NCBI RefSeq assembly: GCF_900102525.1 | Contig: NZ_FNBZ01000001.1 | Location: forward strand, 806,001-870,000 | Origin: Allobosea robiniae | Lineage (GTDB): Bacteria; Pseudomonadota; Alphaproteobacteria; Rhizobiales; Beijerinckiaceae | DNA: 64,000 nt | Reading direction: 5' to 3' | Shown: positions 8,286 to 17,506 of the stretch, piece by piece | How positions within the stretch are numbered: the stretch's first letter is position 1 | Layout of the letters: every line of letters starts with the position of its first letter | The notes under the pieces: generated by a model | Told to the model about the DNA's origin: nothing | Database searches by the model: none | What the model saw: only the letters and a program-made list of their open reading frames with translations | Position numbers and translations under genes: made by a program

Positions 8286-8882
8286 ATGTCCTTTACCCTT
8301 CCCGATCTTCCCTACGCCCATGATGCGCTCCAGCCCTTCATGTCGAAGGAGACGCTCGAGTACCATCACGACAAGCACCACCTCGCCTATGTGACCAACG
8401 GCAACAATGCCATCAAGGGCACCGAGTTCGAGGGCAAGTCGCTGGAGGAGATCGTCAAGGGCTCCTATGGCAAGAACCCCGCGATCTTCAACAATGCCGG
8501 CCAGCACTACAACCATCTCCATTTCTGGAAGTGGATGAAGCCGAATGGCGGCGGCAAGATCCCGGGCGCGCTGGAGAAGGCGATCGTCGACTCGTTCGGC
8601 TCGGTCGACAAGTTCAAGGAAGACTTCGTCGCCGCCGGCGTCGGCCAGTTCGGCTCGGGCTGGGCCTGGCTCGAGGTCAAGGGCGGCAAGCTCGCCGTCA
8701 GCAAGACCCCGAACGGCGAGAGCCCGCTCGTCCACGGTGCGACCCCGGTCCTCGGCGTCGACGTCTGGGAGCACTCCTACTACATCGACTACCGCAACCG
8801 TCGCCCCGACTATCTCAAGGCCTTCCTGGAGAGCCTGGTGAACTGGGACTACGTCGCCGAGCGCTTCGACGCCGCGAAGTAA
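8286..8882 (+). CDS. sodB: superoxide dismutase, Fe type
   Basis: 198-residue Fe/Mn-family superoxide dismutase, converting superoxide to oxygen and hydrogen peroxide. Metal ligands are His27 (EYHHDKHH), His77 (NHLHFW), Asp159 and His163 (DVWEHSYY). Gln73 in FNNAGQHYNH occupies the position typical of iron enzymes. The Mn-type Gln expected in the later loop is absent (TPNGESPL instead). No signal peptide, so cytoplasmic. The start at 8286 is set by AAGGAGAG 5 bases upstream; a longer reading from 8205 is unsupported. A strong terminator follows. Confidence 0.95.
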   Translation: MSFTLPDLPYAHDALQPFMSKETLEYHHDKHHLAYVTNGNNAIKGTEFEGKSLEEIVKGSYGKNPAIFNNAGQHYNHLHFWKWMKPNGGGKIPGALEKAIVDSFGSVDKFKEDFVAAGVGQFGSGWAWLEVKGGKLAVSKTPNGESPLVHGATPVLGVDVWEHSYYIDYRNRRPDYLKAFLESLVNWDYVAERFDAAK

Positions 8883-8902
8883 TTCGGCGGTCTTCCGGAT
8901 AC

Positions 8903-8932
8903 GAAAACGGGGCCTCGCGGCCCCGTTTTTTT
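8903..8932 (+). terminator. rho-independent terminator of sodB
   Basis: 8-base stem ACGGGGCC/GGCCCCGT with a TCGC tetraloop followed by a seven-T run, starting about 20 bases after the sodB stop. Confidence 0.9.
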
Positions 8933-8999
8933 GTTCGCGGATGTCTTCGCGCACGCGCTGCGGCGCGAAGTGCCGCTGCGCAGATGCGAGGCTGCCATC

Positions 9000-10685
9000 T
9001 CAGGCGGCGACGTTGCGCAGGAACTGGTCCACGGTCGAGTCGAGACGCTGGGCCTGGTCGGCGACCTCACCGGCCGCGCCGCGCACCTGCTCGGCCGAGC
9101 GCCCGGTCTCCTCGACGCTGTCGGCGAGCACGCTGAGATCGCTCGAGACCGAGAGGGCCGAGGTGCTGGCCATGGCGACGCCGCTGGCGATCTCGCCGGT
9201 CGCGATGGCCTGCTGCTCGATCGAGGTCGCGACCGAATTCGCGAATTTCTCGATGGCGTTCATGCGCTCGGCGATGTTCTGGATCGCGCCGACGACCTGT
9301 CCGGTCGCCCCCTGGATCGCGGCGACCTGCGCCACGATGCGGTCGGTCGCATCCGCGGTCTGCGCCGCCAGCGACTTGACCTCGGAGGCCACCACGGCAA
9401 AGCCGCGGCCCGCCTCGCCGGCACGCGCCGCCTCGATCGTGGCATTGAGAGCGAGCAGGTTGGTCTGGGCAGCGATGTCGCGGATCAGGTTGACCACCTC
9501 GCCGATGGCGCGGGCAGTCTCGTCGAGCGCCTGCACGGAGCCTGCGGTATCGCGCGAGACGGAGGCCGCCTCGACGATCTCGGTGCGGACACGGCGCACC
9601 TGGAACTCGACCTCGCGGATGGCCGCGCCCATCTCTTCGGCAGCCTGCGCGGCACTCTCGACATTGCCCGAGGCACCATGGGCATTGTCGGCGGCGCGGG
9701 CGGCGCGGCCGGACGATTCGGCGGCGACGCGGGCAAGCCCGTCGGAAGCCTCGCGCATCCGCTCGGCATTGCTCTTGAACGCTTCGAGCGCCAGGCCGAC
9801 CTCGCTGCGGAAAGAGGTGATCGCATGGTCGACGCCCTGCTGGCGCGAGCGCCGTTCGACCTCGGCCACGCTCTGCTGCTGCTCGAGCGTTGCCCGCTCG
9901 GCGAGACGAATCTTGAGGACGCCGAGCGCACGCGCGATCGCGCCGATCTCGTCGCGCCGGCCCAGCGCGTCGATCGGCGTCGAGAGATTGCCGTCGGAAA
10001 TGCTGACGATCGCCTTCGTCATGCTGCGCAGCGGCCGCATCGCCCGCGACAGCGAGAGCCAGAGCAGCGGGCCGAGCACCAGCAGGATCAGCAGGCCGAG
10101 CCCGATCGTCACGAATTGCTCCCAGGCGGCACGCGCCACGAGGCGCGTCTTGTCGAAGCGCAAGGCGACATAGCCGATCTGCTTCTGCTGGCTACCGACG
10201 CGGACCGCGTGGATCTTCGTCACATAGACATTGTCCTCGATATCGATCTCGTTGCGCGTCTGCAGAGCCTTCCAAGGCTCTTCGCCGATCTGTTCGGCGA
10301 GCCAGCGCGGCGTCAGCGACAGCCGCGCTTCGACAGTGCGTCCCGCGGACGCCAGCCCGGCGACATCGTCGGCGACGATGCCGGCATCGAAATCGGGGTC
10401 GCGCTGCAACGAGGCGAGAATGGACCCGAGCGTGTTGTTGTCCCGCGACAGGATCAGGGACGGCGCAGCATTGACCACCATCAAGGTCAGCGCCATGACC
10501 TTCTGATCGAGATCGGCGCGGGTGCGGGCATCGTTATAGCGGGCGATCGCCAGCACCACGAAGACGATGGCGACAGCGACGATCGCCACGGCTGCGGTTG
10601 CGATCTGCCGGCTGAGTGAGCCAAGGGCCTGCCTGCCCGGCTGCGCCGGCTCTCCCGCGCCGGCTGCGCGCCTGAACACCTTCAT
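9000..10685 (-). CDS. methyl-accepting chemotaxis protein
   Basis: 561-residue transmembrane chemoreceptor. The first membrane helix is around 25-47 ([20 protein letters not shown]). A periplasmic ligand domain of about 140 residues follows, then a second helix ([18 protein letters not shown]). Next are a HAMP linker ([20 protein letters not shown]) and a long coiled-coil signalling domain with the hairpin tip [20 protein letters not shown]. No C-terminal CheR/CheB-tethering pentapeptide is present. No che or flagellar gene is nearby, so it stands alone. The start at 10685 has GGAGATGG 8 bases upstream; a longer reading to 10751 is possible. The ligand cannot be predicted. Confidence 0.9.
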   Translation of the reverse strand: MKVFRRAAGAGEPAQPGRQALGSLSRQIATAAVAIVAVAIVFVVLAIARYNDARTRADLDQKVMALTLMVVNAAPSLILSRDNNTLGSILASLQRDPDFDAGIVADDVAGLASAGRTVEARLSLTPRWLAEQIGEEPWKALQTRNEIDIEDNVYVTKIHAVRVGSQQKQIGYVALRFDKTRLVARAAWEQFVTIGLGLLILLVLGPLLWLSLSRAMRPLRSMTKAIVSISDGNLSTPIDALGRRDEIGAIARALGVLKIRLAERATLEQQQSVAEVERRSRQQGVDHAITSFRSEVGLALEAFKSNAERMREASDGLARVAAESSGRAARAADNAHGASGNVESAAQAAEEMGAAIREVEFQVRRVRTEIVEAASVSRDTAGSVQALDETARAIGEVVNLIRDIAAQTNLLALNATIEAARAGEAGRGFAVVASEVKSLAAQTADATDRIVAQVAAIQGATGQVVGAIQNIAERMNAIEKFANSVATSIEQQAIATGEIASGVAMASTSALSVSSDLSVLADSVEETGRSAEQVRGAAGEVADQAQRLDSTVDQFLRNVAA

Positions 10686-10799
10686 CGAGCCGACCATCTC
10701 CAGAACCGGCGCAAACTGCTGCGAAGAGCGGCGCCTCCAACCCGACGCCACAATGGCCGGTTCCGGTAAACAAATCGCTTGCGGCGCGCCGTCTCGCTA

Positions 10800-11633
10800 T
10801 CAGTCCTCCAAGGTGGCGAAGCGGCGCAGCGGCAAGCCGGGCGGCGACACGAAGGCAGCGATGGCGGCGTGCTCGACAGGCCGTGACGCGACCACCGGAT
10901 CGAGCGTGGCAAGCTCGTCATCGACGAAGCCTGGATGACACATGACGAGATGGCGCGGCCCCGGCTCGATCAGGAAACGGGCCAGATCCGCAGCGAAATC
11001 CCGTTGCGGATCGAAGGGCGCCACGCCGGAAAAGCCGCGATTGACGCGCAGACCCCGCTTCAGCGCCGCGCTGCGGAAGCCGGCGGCGAGACCGGCGATG
11101 ACGAGCGCCTTGCCGACCGCGACGCCGCGCGCGCGAATTGCGGCCAGACGATCCGCCGGATCGCGCACATAGAGCGCCCCCGCCGGATAGCGCCGTGCCA
11201 GGGCATCGAGCAGCGCCCGCCGCACGCCAGGCAGAACATGCACATGCTGGTGACCGTCGACGAAATCCGGCCGCCGGCCGAGCGCGTCCTCGAAGGCATC
11301 GAGCTGGCACGCGATCTCGGTCGCGATCTCGGCCCGCGCCGCCGGTGACATCGAGGCTGCGCGCGCAACCTCCTTCAGCTTCGGCAGGGCACCGCCAGGC
11401 GCCAGCCGTGGCATCGTTGACAGCGGCGCCGCGCAGGTGAGGTTGAGATGCAGGCCGAGATCGGCCTCGCCCGCGAAGACGGCGAGCTCGGGCGCCAGCC
11501 GACGCCAATGCGGGCGATTGGTCATCGCCCCGGTCGCGGTGAGCTTACCGCGTTCGAGAAGGTCGAGGATGGCGCGGCTGACGCCGTCCGTCAGGGCGAA
11601 ATCATCGGCGCACAGGATGAAGCCCTTCGCCAT
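10800..11633 (-). CDS. ChbG/HpnK family carbohydrate deacetylase
   Basis: 277-residue YdjC/ChbG-fold deacetylase. Family members remove N-acetyl groups from chitooligosaccharides or related glycans; HpnK members sit in hopanoid gene clusters. Metal-site motifs are visible: ADDF near residue 10, LGLHLNLT near 60 and DGHQHVHVLP near 125. The first motif is extended as CADDFALTDG. No hopanoid genes are nearby. The divergent neighbours are a polyprenyl-phosphate glycosyltransferase and MurJ, so a role in trimming an envelope glycan or lipid-linked sugar is plausible. The family is clear; the substrate is unknown. Confidence 0.85.
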   Translation of the reverse strand: MAKGFILCADDFALTDGVSRAILDLLERGKLTATGAMTNRPHWRRLAPELAVFAGEADLGLHLNLTCAAPLSTMPRLAPGGALPKLKEVARAASMSPAARAEIATEIACQLDAFEDALGRRPDFVDGHQHVHVLPGVRRALLDALARRYPAGALYVRDPADRLAAIRARGVAVGKALVIAGLAAGFRSAALKRGLRVNRGFSGVAPFDPQRDFAADLARFLIEPGPRHLVMCHPGFVDDELATLDPVVASRPVEHAAIAAFVSPPGLPLRRFATLED

Positions 11634-11800
11634 CGCGCGTATCGTCCCTCGTTGACCGGGCTCGCGCTATAGCGCGATGCCTTCCCGATGGGAACGCGCC
11701 GCCATAAAGTCGCGCGTTTTACCAGGGCAGTTTTACCGTGCCGGACTTGTCGCCCGGCAAGCTTTGCGGTTCTGTGCGTCGCGCCTCGCCGGAGAGGCGT

Positions 11801-12859
11801 ATGCACCCGCAGTTTGAAAGGTCGTTCGTGACGGATATCGGGTCTCAGCCGGTTCAACGTGCGCCTCGGGCCTCCCGCTGGCCCGAACTCTCGATCGTCG
11901 TGCCCGTGCACAACGAGGCCGATAACCTCGCCCTGCTCGTCGAGCGCCTGCGCACGGCGCTCACCGGGGAGGTCGCGTCCTGGGAAATCGTCTTCGTCGA
12001 CGATGGCAGCCGCGATGAGACCCTTGCCGTGATCCGCGACCTAAATGCGGCCGACCCGCGCATCAGCGCCGTCTCGTTCAGCCGTAATTTCGGCAAGGAG
12101 ATCGCGATCGCAGCCGGGCTCGACCATGCGCTCGGCGATGCCGTCATCATCATGGACGCCGACCTGCAGCATCCGCCGGAGACCATTCCCGCCTTCCTCG
12201 CCAAATGGCGCGAGGGCTATCTCAACGTCTACGGCCAGCGCACCGACCGCGAAGGCGAGACCCGGATGAAGCGCGGCTTCGCCAAGCTGTTCTACCGCAT
12301 CTTCGGCTATTTCGGCGAAACCCCTCTGCCGGAAGGCGCCGGCGATTTCCGCCTGCTGGACCGCAAGGCCGTCGATGCCCTGCGGGCCCTGCCGGAGCGC
12401 GCGCGCTTCTCGAAAGGGCTCTATGCCTGGGTCGGTTTCCGCTCGGCCGGCGTGCCCTTCCATGTCGCCGAGCGCGAGCACGGCCAGTCCAAATTCAAAT
12501 ACCGCAAGCTGTTCTCCTTCGCTTTCGACGGCTTGTCCTCCTTCTCGACCGTACCCCTGAAGATCGCGACCTGGTCAGGCGCGATCATCGCGGTGATCGC
12601 AACGCTGTCGGCAGTCTATTTCATGCTGCGGACGCTGCTCTTCGGCACCGACCTGCCCGGCTTCCCCTCGCTGATCGTCTCGATCATGTTCTTCTCGGGC
12701 ATCCAGCTCGTCTCGCTCGGCATGATCGGGGAATATGTCGGGCGCATCTTCGCGGAGGTGAAGCGCCGGCCGCTCTATCTGATCGGCGAGCGCGTCGGCT
12801 TCGACGCCCGCACCGTCGACCACCCGCGCGGCGACGCCCTGCCGCCGCTGATCCGCTAG
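11801..12859 (+). CDS. family 2 glycosyltransferase, polyprenyl-phosphate type
   Basis: 352-residue membrane glycosyltransferase related to dolichol-phosphate mannosyltransferases, GtrB and ArnC. These enzymes move a sugar from a nucleotide donor to undecaprenyl phosphate on the inner face of the membrane. The GT-A domain carries VVPVHNEADN, VDDGSRDETL and the catalytic-region motif MDADLQHPPETI. Two C-terminal hydrophobic helices follow (IATWSGAIIAVIATLSAVYF and SLIVSIMFFSGIQLVSLGMI). The start at 11801 has GGAG 6 bases upstream; upstream GTG (11738) and downstream GTG (11828) alternatives exist. murJ starts 6 bases after the stop, so they form an operon. Confidence 0.88.
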   Translation: MHPQFERSFVTDIGSQPVQRAPRASRWPELSIVVPVHNEADNLALLVERLRTALTGEVASWEIVFVDDGSRDETLAVIRDLNAADPRISAVSFSRNFGKEIAIAAGLDHALGDAVIIMDADLQHPPETIPAFLAKWREGYLNVYGQRTDREGETRMKRGFAKLFYRIFGYFGETPLPEGAGDFRLLDRKAVDALRALPERARFSKGLYAWVGFRSAGVPFHVAEREHGQSKFKYRKLFSFAFDGLSSFSTVPLKIATWSGAIIAVIATLSAVYFMLRTLLFGTDLPGFPSLIVSIMFFSGIQLVSLGMIGEYVGRIFAEVKRRPLYLIGERVGFDARTVDHPRGDALPPLIR

Positions 12860-12865
12860 GCCTTC

Positions 12866-14392
12866 ATGCTCAGAAACATCCTGTCGGTCGGCGGCTACAC
12901 GCTGATCTCGCGCATCACCGGCTTCGTGCGCGACATCGCGCTCGCGGCCGTGCTGGGCGCGGGCGCGACGATGGACGCCTTTTCCGTCGCGCTGCGGCTG
13001 CCCAATCATTTCCGGGCGATCTTCGGCGAAGGCGCCGTCAACCAGGCCTATGTGCCGACCTATGCCCAGATCGCCGAGAAGGAGGGGCCGGAAGCGGCCA
13101 GCCTCTTCGCCGACCGGCTCTTCACCGTCCAGTTGATCGTGCAGGTCGTGCTGCTGGCGCTGGCCCTGCCCCTGATGCCCTGGCTGGTGAGGCTGCTGGC
13201 ACCGGGCTTCAGCGCGGATCCGGCGGTGTTCGAGCTCGCGGTCGCGCTGACCCGGATCACCTTCCCCTATCTGCTGTTCGTGACCATGGTCACGTTCCTC
13301 GGCGCGACCCTCAATGCCGTCGAGCGCTATGCCGCCTTCGCCGCTGCGCCGATCCTGCTCAATGTCTTCATCGTCGCCGCGCTGGCCGTCCCCTTCCTGT
13401 TTCCGAGCGCGGCCCATGCCGCCGCCTGGGGCGTCGCGATCTCCGGCGTGGCGCAATGGATCGTGCTCTATGTCGCCGCCAGGCGGGCCGGCGTGTCCAG
13501 CAAGCTGGTGCGGCCGCGGGCGGATGCCGGGGTCCGGCGCTTCCTCAAGATGTTCGGGCCGGCCGTGATCGGCTCGGCCGGCGTGCAGATTTCGATCTTC
13601 GCCGATACGATCATCGCCTCGCTATTGCCGCGCGGCGGCTATGCGGCGCTCTACTATGCCGAGCGGCTCTATCAATTGCCGCTCGGGCTGATCGCCATCG
13701 CGGTCGGCACCGTCGCGCTTTCGGCGATGAGCCGTGCCATCGCCAAGGGCGACGATGCGGCCGCCAACCGCGCACAGAACCGCGCCATCGCGATCTCGCT
13801 CGTCGCCAGCGCGCCCTTCGTCGCGGCTTTCGTCGCCGTACCGGAATTGATGGTCGCAGGCCTGTTCCAGCGCGGCGCCTTCGATGCGCAGGCGAGCGCG
13901 GCGGCGGGTGCCGTGCTCTTCGCCTATGCGCTCGGCCTGCCGGCAATCGTGATGATCCGTGCGCAGGTCTCGGCCTTCCAGGCGCGCGGCGACACGACGA
14001 CCCCGATGCTGATCGCGCTGGCGGCGATCGCCTGCAACCTCGCGCTGAAGCTCCTGCTCTGGCGCGACTGGGGCGCACCGGGGCTGGCGCACGCGACCGC
14101 GGCCGGCGCCTGGGTCAATCTGCTGACGCTGTTCGTGCTGGCAAGGCGGCGTGGCTGGACCGAGCCGGACCGGCGCCTGCCGGGCTTCGCGGCGATCGTC
14201 TGCGCTGCGGCGGCGATCTGCGGTCTGCTGGCGTGGTGGGGAAAGCCGCTGGCGCTCCAGCTCACCGCCACCCTGCCCTTCGAGCCGCTGCTGATGACGG
14301 TGCTGCTGGTGTCCGGCGTCGCGGCAATTGTCTACGCCGTGCTTGCCGGCGGGTTGCTGAAGGCGACGGGCCTGCTCAGGCTGCTGCGCTGA
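12866..14392 (+). CDS. murJ: lipid II flippase MurJ
   Basis: 508-residue MurJ/MviN of the MOP exporter superfamily, which flips the peptidoglycan precursor lipid II across the inner membrane. About 14 hydrophobic helices span the protein. The N-terminus is characteristic (SVGGYTLISRITGFVRDIAL, then ALRLPNHFRAIFGEGAVNQA). Length is normal. The gene begins 6 bases after the glycosyltransferase, so the operon pairs a polyprenyl-sugar enzyme with a polyprenyl-sugar flippase. Its stop abuts the convergent nitronate monooxygenase stop. Confidence 0.95.
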   Translation: MLRNILSVGGYTLISRITGFVRDIALAAVLGAGATMDAFSVALRLPNHFRAIFGEGAVNQAYVPTYAQIAEKEGPEAASLFADRLFTVQLIVQVVLLALALPLMPWLVRLLAPGFSADPAVFELAVALTRITFPYLLFVTMVTFLGATLNAVERYAAFAAAPILLNVFIVAALAVPFLFPSAAHAAAWGVAISGVAQWIVLYVAARRAGVSSKLVRPRADAGVRRFLKMFGPAVIGSAGVQISIFADTIIASLLPRGGYAALYYAERLYQLPLGLIAIAVGTVALSAMSRAIAKGDDAAANRAQNRAIAISLVASAPFVAAFVAVPELMVAGLFQRGAFDAQASAAAGAVLFAYALGLPAIVMIRAQVSAFQARGDTTTPMLIALAAIACNLALKLLLWRDWGAPGLAHATAAGAWVNLLTLFVLARRRGWTEPDRRLPGFAAIVCAAAAICGLLAWWGKPLALQLTATLPFEPLLMTVLLVSGVAAIVYAVLAGGLLKATGLLRLLR

Positions 14393-15370
14393 TCAGGCGA
14401 GGAAGCGCTGCGCCCCGCCGAGCAACGCGGCAGCTTCCGCCACCATGCGCTCGACGATCTCACCGGCGCTCGGGATATCCGTGATCAACCCGGCAGCCTC
14501 GCCGAAGATGACGGCGGCCTTGTCGGGATCGCCGGCCATGAAGGCCTCGCGATAAGCGGGCCCCTCGGTGGCGATGGCGTCCTTGAGCACGGCGTCGCGG
14601 CCGGCCCAGTTGGCGATGAAGGCGTTGGCGGAGACGCGGATGTCGAAGGGCTTCGGCCAATCAAGCTGACGGGCGATGTCCGGCAATGAGGAGCGCACCG
14701 TCTGGTCGCCTGTCGCGGCGATCGCCGCGGCGTGATGGCGCTCATGCACCATCGCTTCGCGGCTCGCCCAGAAGCGCGTGCCGGCGAGCACGCCATCCGC
14801 GCCGAGCATCAGCGCAGCGGCGAGCCCTCGCCCGTCGGCGATGCCGCCGGCAGCAACCAGCAGCGTATCGGGGCTTTCACGAGCGATGAGGTCAGCCACC
14901 TCGGGCACGAAGGGCAGCGTCGCGCGGCTGGCACCATGCCCGCCTGCTTCGGAACCCTGCGCGACGATGATGGCGGCACCAGCCTCGATCGCCTGCCGGA
15001 CGTGGGCAAGCGTCTGGCACTGGCAGATCAGGGGCACGCCCGCCGCTGCGATCTCCGCAGAGAAGGGGCGCGGATCGCCGAAGGAGAGCATCAGGGCAGC
15101 CGGCTTGTGAGCCAGCGCCTGCGTCAGCAGCTCAGGCTTCCTGGCCATCGACCAGGTGATGAAGCCGCAGCCGACCTGCGTATTGCCGGCGGCAGCGAAT
15201 TCCTGTGCGATCCAGCCGGCGTCGCCATAGCCCCCGCCAATGAGGCCGAGGCCGCCGGCACGCGTGACCGCCGCGGCGAGCGCCCCGCCGCCTGCCAGCG
15301 CCATCGGCGCCGACAGGATGGGGTGGGCGATGCCGAGACGTTCGGTCAGTCGCGTGGCGAGGCGCGCCAT
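14393..15370 (-). CDS. nitronate monooxygenase family FMN protein
   Basis: 325-residue TIM-barrel flavoprotein of the nitronate monooxygenase (2-nitropropane dioxygenase) family, which oxidises alkyl nitronates with FMN. Visible signatures are HPILSAPMAL at the N-terminus, AQGSEAGGHGAS with the expected active-site His, and VAAGGIADGRGLAAALMLGA for phosphate binding. The gene follows the aminotransferase gene by 17 bases on the same strand, so they are probably one transcript. Some family members are enoyl reductases or have unknown substrates, so the substrate remains open. Confidence 0.85.
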   Translation of the reverse strand: MARLATRLTERLGIAHPILSAPMALAGGGALAAAVTRAGGLGLIGGGYGDAGWIAQEFAAAGNTQVGCGFITWSMARKPELLTQALAHKPAALMLSFGDPRPFSAEIAAAGVPLICQCQTLAHVRQAIEAGAAIIVAQGSEAGGHGASRATLPFVPEVADLIARESPDTLLVAAGGIADGRGLAAALMLGADGVLAGTRFWASREAMVHERHHAAAIAATGDQTVRSSLPDIARQLDWPKPFDIRVSANAFIANWAGRDAVLKDAIATEGPAYREAFMAGDPDKAAVIFGEAAGLITDIPSAGEIVERMVAEAAALLGGAQRFLA

Positions 15371-15387
15371 GTGTGAGGCCTTTCGGC

Positions 15388-16260
15388 TCAGGCGGCCTTC
15401 GGCTTGCTATGCGCGTAGTCCATGTAGAGCTCGCGGGCGCGGCGGAAGAGCGGGCCCGGCTGGAGCGTGCGGTTGTCGATGCGGGTCACCGGCATGCACT
15501 TGGAATAGTTGCCGGACATGAAGATCTCGTCGGCCTGCTCGAAATCCTCGTAGCGCAGGCTGCATTCCTCGACCGGGATGCCGCTCTCGCGCATGAGCTT
15601 GATGACGCGCTGGCGGGTGATGCCGTTCAGGAAGGTGCCGTTCGGAACCGGGGTCTTCACGACGCCGTCCTTGGCGAGGAAGATGTTCGAGGTCGCGGTC
15701 TCCGCGACATTGCCCTGCATGTCGAGCACCAGCGCGTTGTCGAAGCCGGCGGCCTTCGCCACCTTCAGCACGCGGGCATTGTTCGGGTAGAGGCAGCCGG
15801 CCTTGGCGTCGGTCGGGGCGGTCTCGTAGCTCGGGCGGCGGAAGGCGCCCTTGGTCACCGAGAAGCCGGCCGTCGGCTGCGGCATCGCCGCCTCGAACAG
15901 GCAGAGCGCGAACTGGGTCGATTCCGGATCGGCCATGATGGTGGACGGGCCATCGGCCTCGCCCCAGTACATCGGCTTGACGTAGATCGCCGTGCCGGGG
16001 GCGAATTTCTTGACGCCCTCGAACATCTTGTCGACGATGAAGTCCGCCTCAACGGTCGGCTTCAGGCCGAGCGCGGTGGCCGAGCGGTTCACGCGGGCGG
16101 CGTGCAGGTCGATGTCCGGTGCGACGCCGTCGAAATAGCGGCCGCCATCGAAGACCGAGGAAGCCTGCCAGAGCACATGGCTGCGCGGACCGACGATGCC
16201 GGGATTGCCCTCATGCCAAGAGCCATCGAACCAGGTCCACGTCTGAGAATACCATGCCAT
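15388..16260 (-). CDS. ilvE: branched-chain amino acid aminotransferase (class IV)
   Basis: 290-residue PLP-dependent class IV aminotransferase, which interconverts branched-chain amino acids and their 2-oxo acids. The PLP-binding Lys is Lys153 in TDAKAGCLYPN. The phosphate-binding strand is NVAETATSNIFLAKDG, and the end has EDFEQADEIFMSGNYSKCMP. The azlCD exporter genes lie 126 bases upstream on the same strand and nitronate monooxygenase 17 bases downstream, which strengthens a branched-chain amino acid role. D-amino-acid or aminodeoxychorismate relatives share the fold, but the fit to Rhizobiales branched-chain enzymes is good. Confidence 0.87.
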   Translation of the reverse strand: MAWYSQTWTWFDGSWHEGNPGIVGPRSHVLWQASSVFDGGRYFDGVAPDIDLHAARVNRSATALGLKPTVEADFIVDKMFEGVKKFAPGTAIYVKPMYWGEADGPSTIMADPESTQFALCLFEAAMPQPTAGFSVTKGAFRRPSYETAPTDAKAGCLYPNNARVLKVAKAAGFDNALVLDMQGNVAETATSNIFLAKDGVVKTPVPNGTFLNGITRQRVIKLMRESGIPVEECSLRYEDFEQADEIFMSGNYSKCMPVTRIDNRTLQPGPLFRRARELYMDYAHSKPKAA

Positions 16261-16386
16261 GACGGCGCTCCGTTTTAGCCAGTTTTGCTGTGACGCACCG
16301 TCCTCCCCCCGCCCTTCGTCGTCAACCGGTGGCGATGCATACCGGGATGACGTGATGTGATGGAAGCAATCGGAAGGGGTGATGGA

Positions 16387-16704
16387 TCAGTAGCCGAGCG
16401 CGCGCAGGCCGGAGATCGCGGCCATGCCGACGAGCAGCGCCAGAAGCTCGCTGCGCCGCAGGATCATGGTGCCGACCGCCGCGAGAAGCGCAAGCGCCGC
16501 AGCCCAGCCCAGCCGCTCGATGAGCGGCAGCACCGTCGCCACCACGATCGAACCCGGCAGAGCCGCGAGCCCGCGCCGGACATGGGGCGTCAGCGGGATG
16601 ATGCTCATCAAGGCTACGCCGGAGATGCGGCAGAGATAGGTCGCCGCCGCCATCGCGGTGATGGCGATGAGCGGCCCCCAGGTGCCGAGGTCAGGCAGCG
16701 TCAT
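16387..16704 (-). CDS. azlD: AzlD family membrane protein
   Basis: 105-residue protein with about four hydrophobic helices (LIAITAMAAATYLCRISGVA near the start). It is the small subunit of the AzlCD branched-chain amino acid exporter. It overlaps the end of azlC by 14 bases, and the start at 16704 fits that coupling. A longer reading to 16764 would run deep into azlC and is unlikely. The downstream ilvE gene on the same strand supports a role in branched-chain amino acid efflux. Confidence 0.88.
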   Translation of the reverse strand: MTLPDLGTWGPLIAITAMAAATYLCRISGVALMSIIPLTPHVRRGLAALPGSIVVATVLPLIERLGWAAALALLAAVGTMILRRSELLALLVGMAAISGLRALGY

Positions 16705-17422
16705 CGCGGAACGCCCCCGTAATCGCGCCGGCAAGCGAGCCGACGATGATGAAGGCGTAGCCATCGACCAGCCGGGCCGTGACCAGCGCGACGAGGCCGG
16801 CGACGACCCAGGGCACCATGCCGCGCTTGCCGCGCCAGAGCGGCACGATCATCGCGGCGAAGAAGATCGGCATGACCAGGTCGATGCCGTAGCGGCGCGG
16901 GTCGCTGACCAGCGCGCCGAGCATGTAGCCGCCACCGGTCGCGATCACCCAGACCAGCCAGAGCGCCAGTCCCGCGCCGACCAGCACGCCGAGATCGCGC
17001 CCGCCCTCGGCCCGGTAGCGCGTGCCGATCAGCCAGTTGGCATCGGTGAAGAAGAAGAGATGGAAGGCGTTGAGCGTCTTCGAGTACTTCGCGAACCAGG
17101 GCTGCAGCGAGGCGCCCTGCAGCACCATGCGCGCATTGACGGTCGCGGTGACCACCGCGATGCCGGCAATGGCGCCCCATGTCCATTCGGGACGCCACAG
17201 CTCCAACGAAACCAGCTGCGCGACGCCGGCATAGACGAAGCCGCTCATCAGCAAGGTCTCGAACAGGGAGAGCCCCTTCGCAGCCGCGGCCGCGCCGAAG
17301 GCGACGGCGAAGACGACGATGCCCGGCATCAGCACGGAGACCTTGCGCAGCCCGAGCATCATCCCGGCTGCGGTGATCGGCGCTTCCCCGGCGGCCGGCG
17401 GCGTGTTTGGTTCGGCTGACAT
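16691..17422 (-). CDS. azlC: AzlC family amino acid permease
   Basis: 243-residue membrane protein, the large subunit of an AzlCD exporter for branched-chain amino acids or analogues. Family features include VFAVAFGAAAAAKGLSLFET, then GFVYAGVAQLVSLELW with the conserved AGVAQ, and NARMVLQGASL. About seven helices. The start at 17422 has GGAGAG a few bases upstream; the frame stays open to 17875 through the divergent transferase gene, which is chance. azlD overlaps its end by 14 bases. Confidence 0.9.
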   Translation of the reverse strand: MSAEPNTPPAAGEAPITAAGMMLGLRKVSVLMPGIVVFAVAFGAAAAAKGLSLFETLLMSGFVYAGVAQLVSLELWRPEWTWGAIAGIAVVTATVNARMVLQGASLQPWFAKYSKTLNAFHLFFFTDANWLIGTRYRAEGGRDLGVLVGAGLALWLVWVIATGGGYMLGALVSDPRRYGIDLVMPIFFAAMIVPLWRGKRGMVPWVVAGLVALVTARLVDGYAFIIVGSLAGAITGAFRDDAA

Positions 17423-17506
17423 CACTCTCCAGAAGCGGAAAGCCCGCTTGAACGTCAACGCGCATGAACAGCGCGGCTGCATGAATTCCGCGCAGGACGC
17501 GACAGC

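Noticed and set aside
8931-10619. 562-codon plus-strand open frame over the chemoreceptor gene
   Set aside because: Same artefact. The minus strand encodes a complete chemoreceptor with HAMP and signalling domains.
10800-11633. Hopanoid-cluster HpnK assignment for the ChbG-family gene, together with HpnI for the GT21 gene at 24701
   Set aside because: The two genes are 13 kb apart and no squalene-hopene cyclase or other hpn gene is present, so specific hopanoid names are not justified.
12205-14484. 759-codon plus-strand frame overlapping the glycosyltransferase and murJ in another frame
   Set aside because: Its translation is a low-complexity Arg/Ala-rich shadow; both real genes are in other frames with good start signals.
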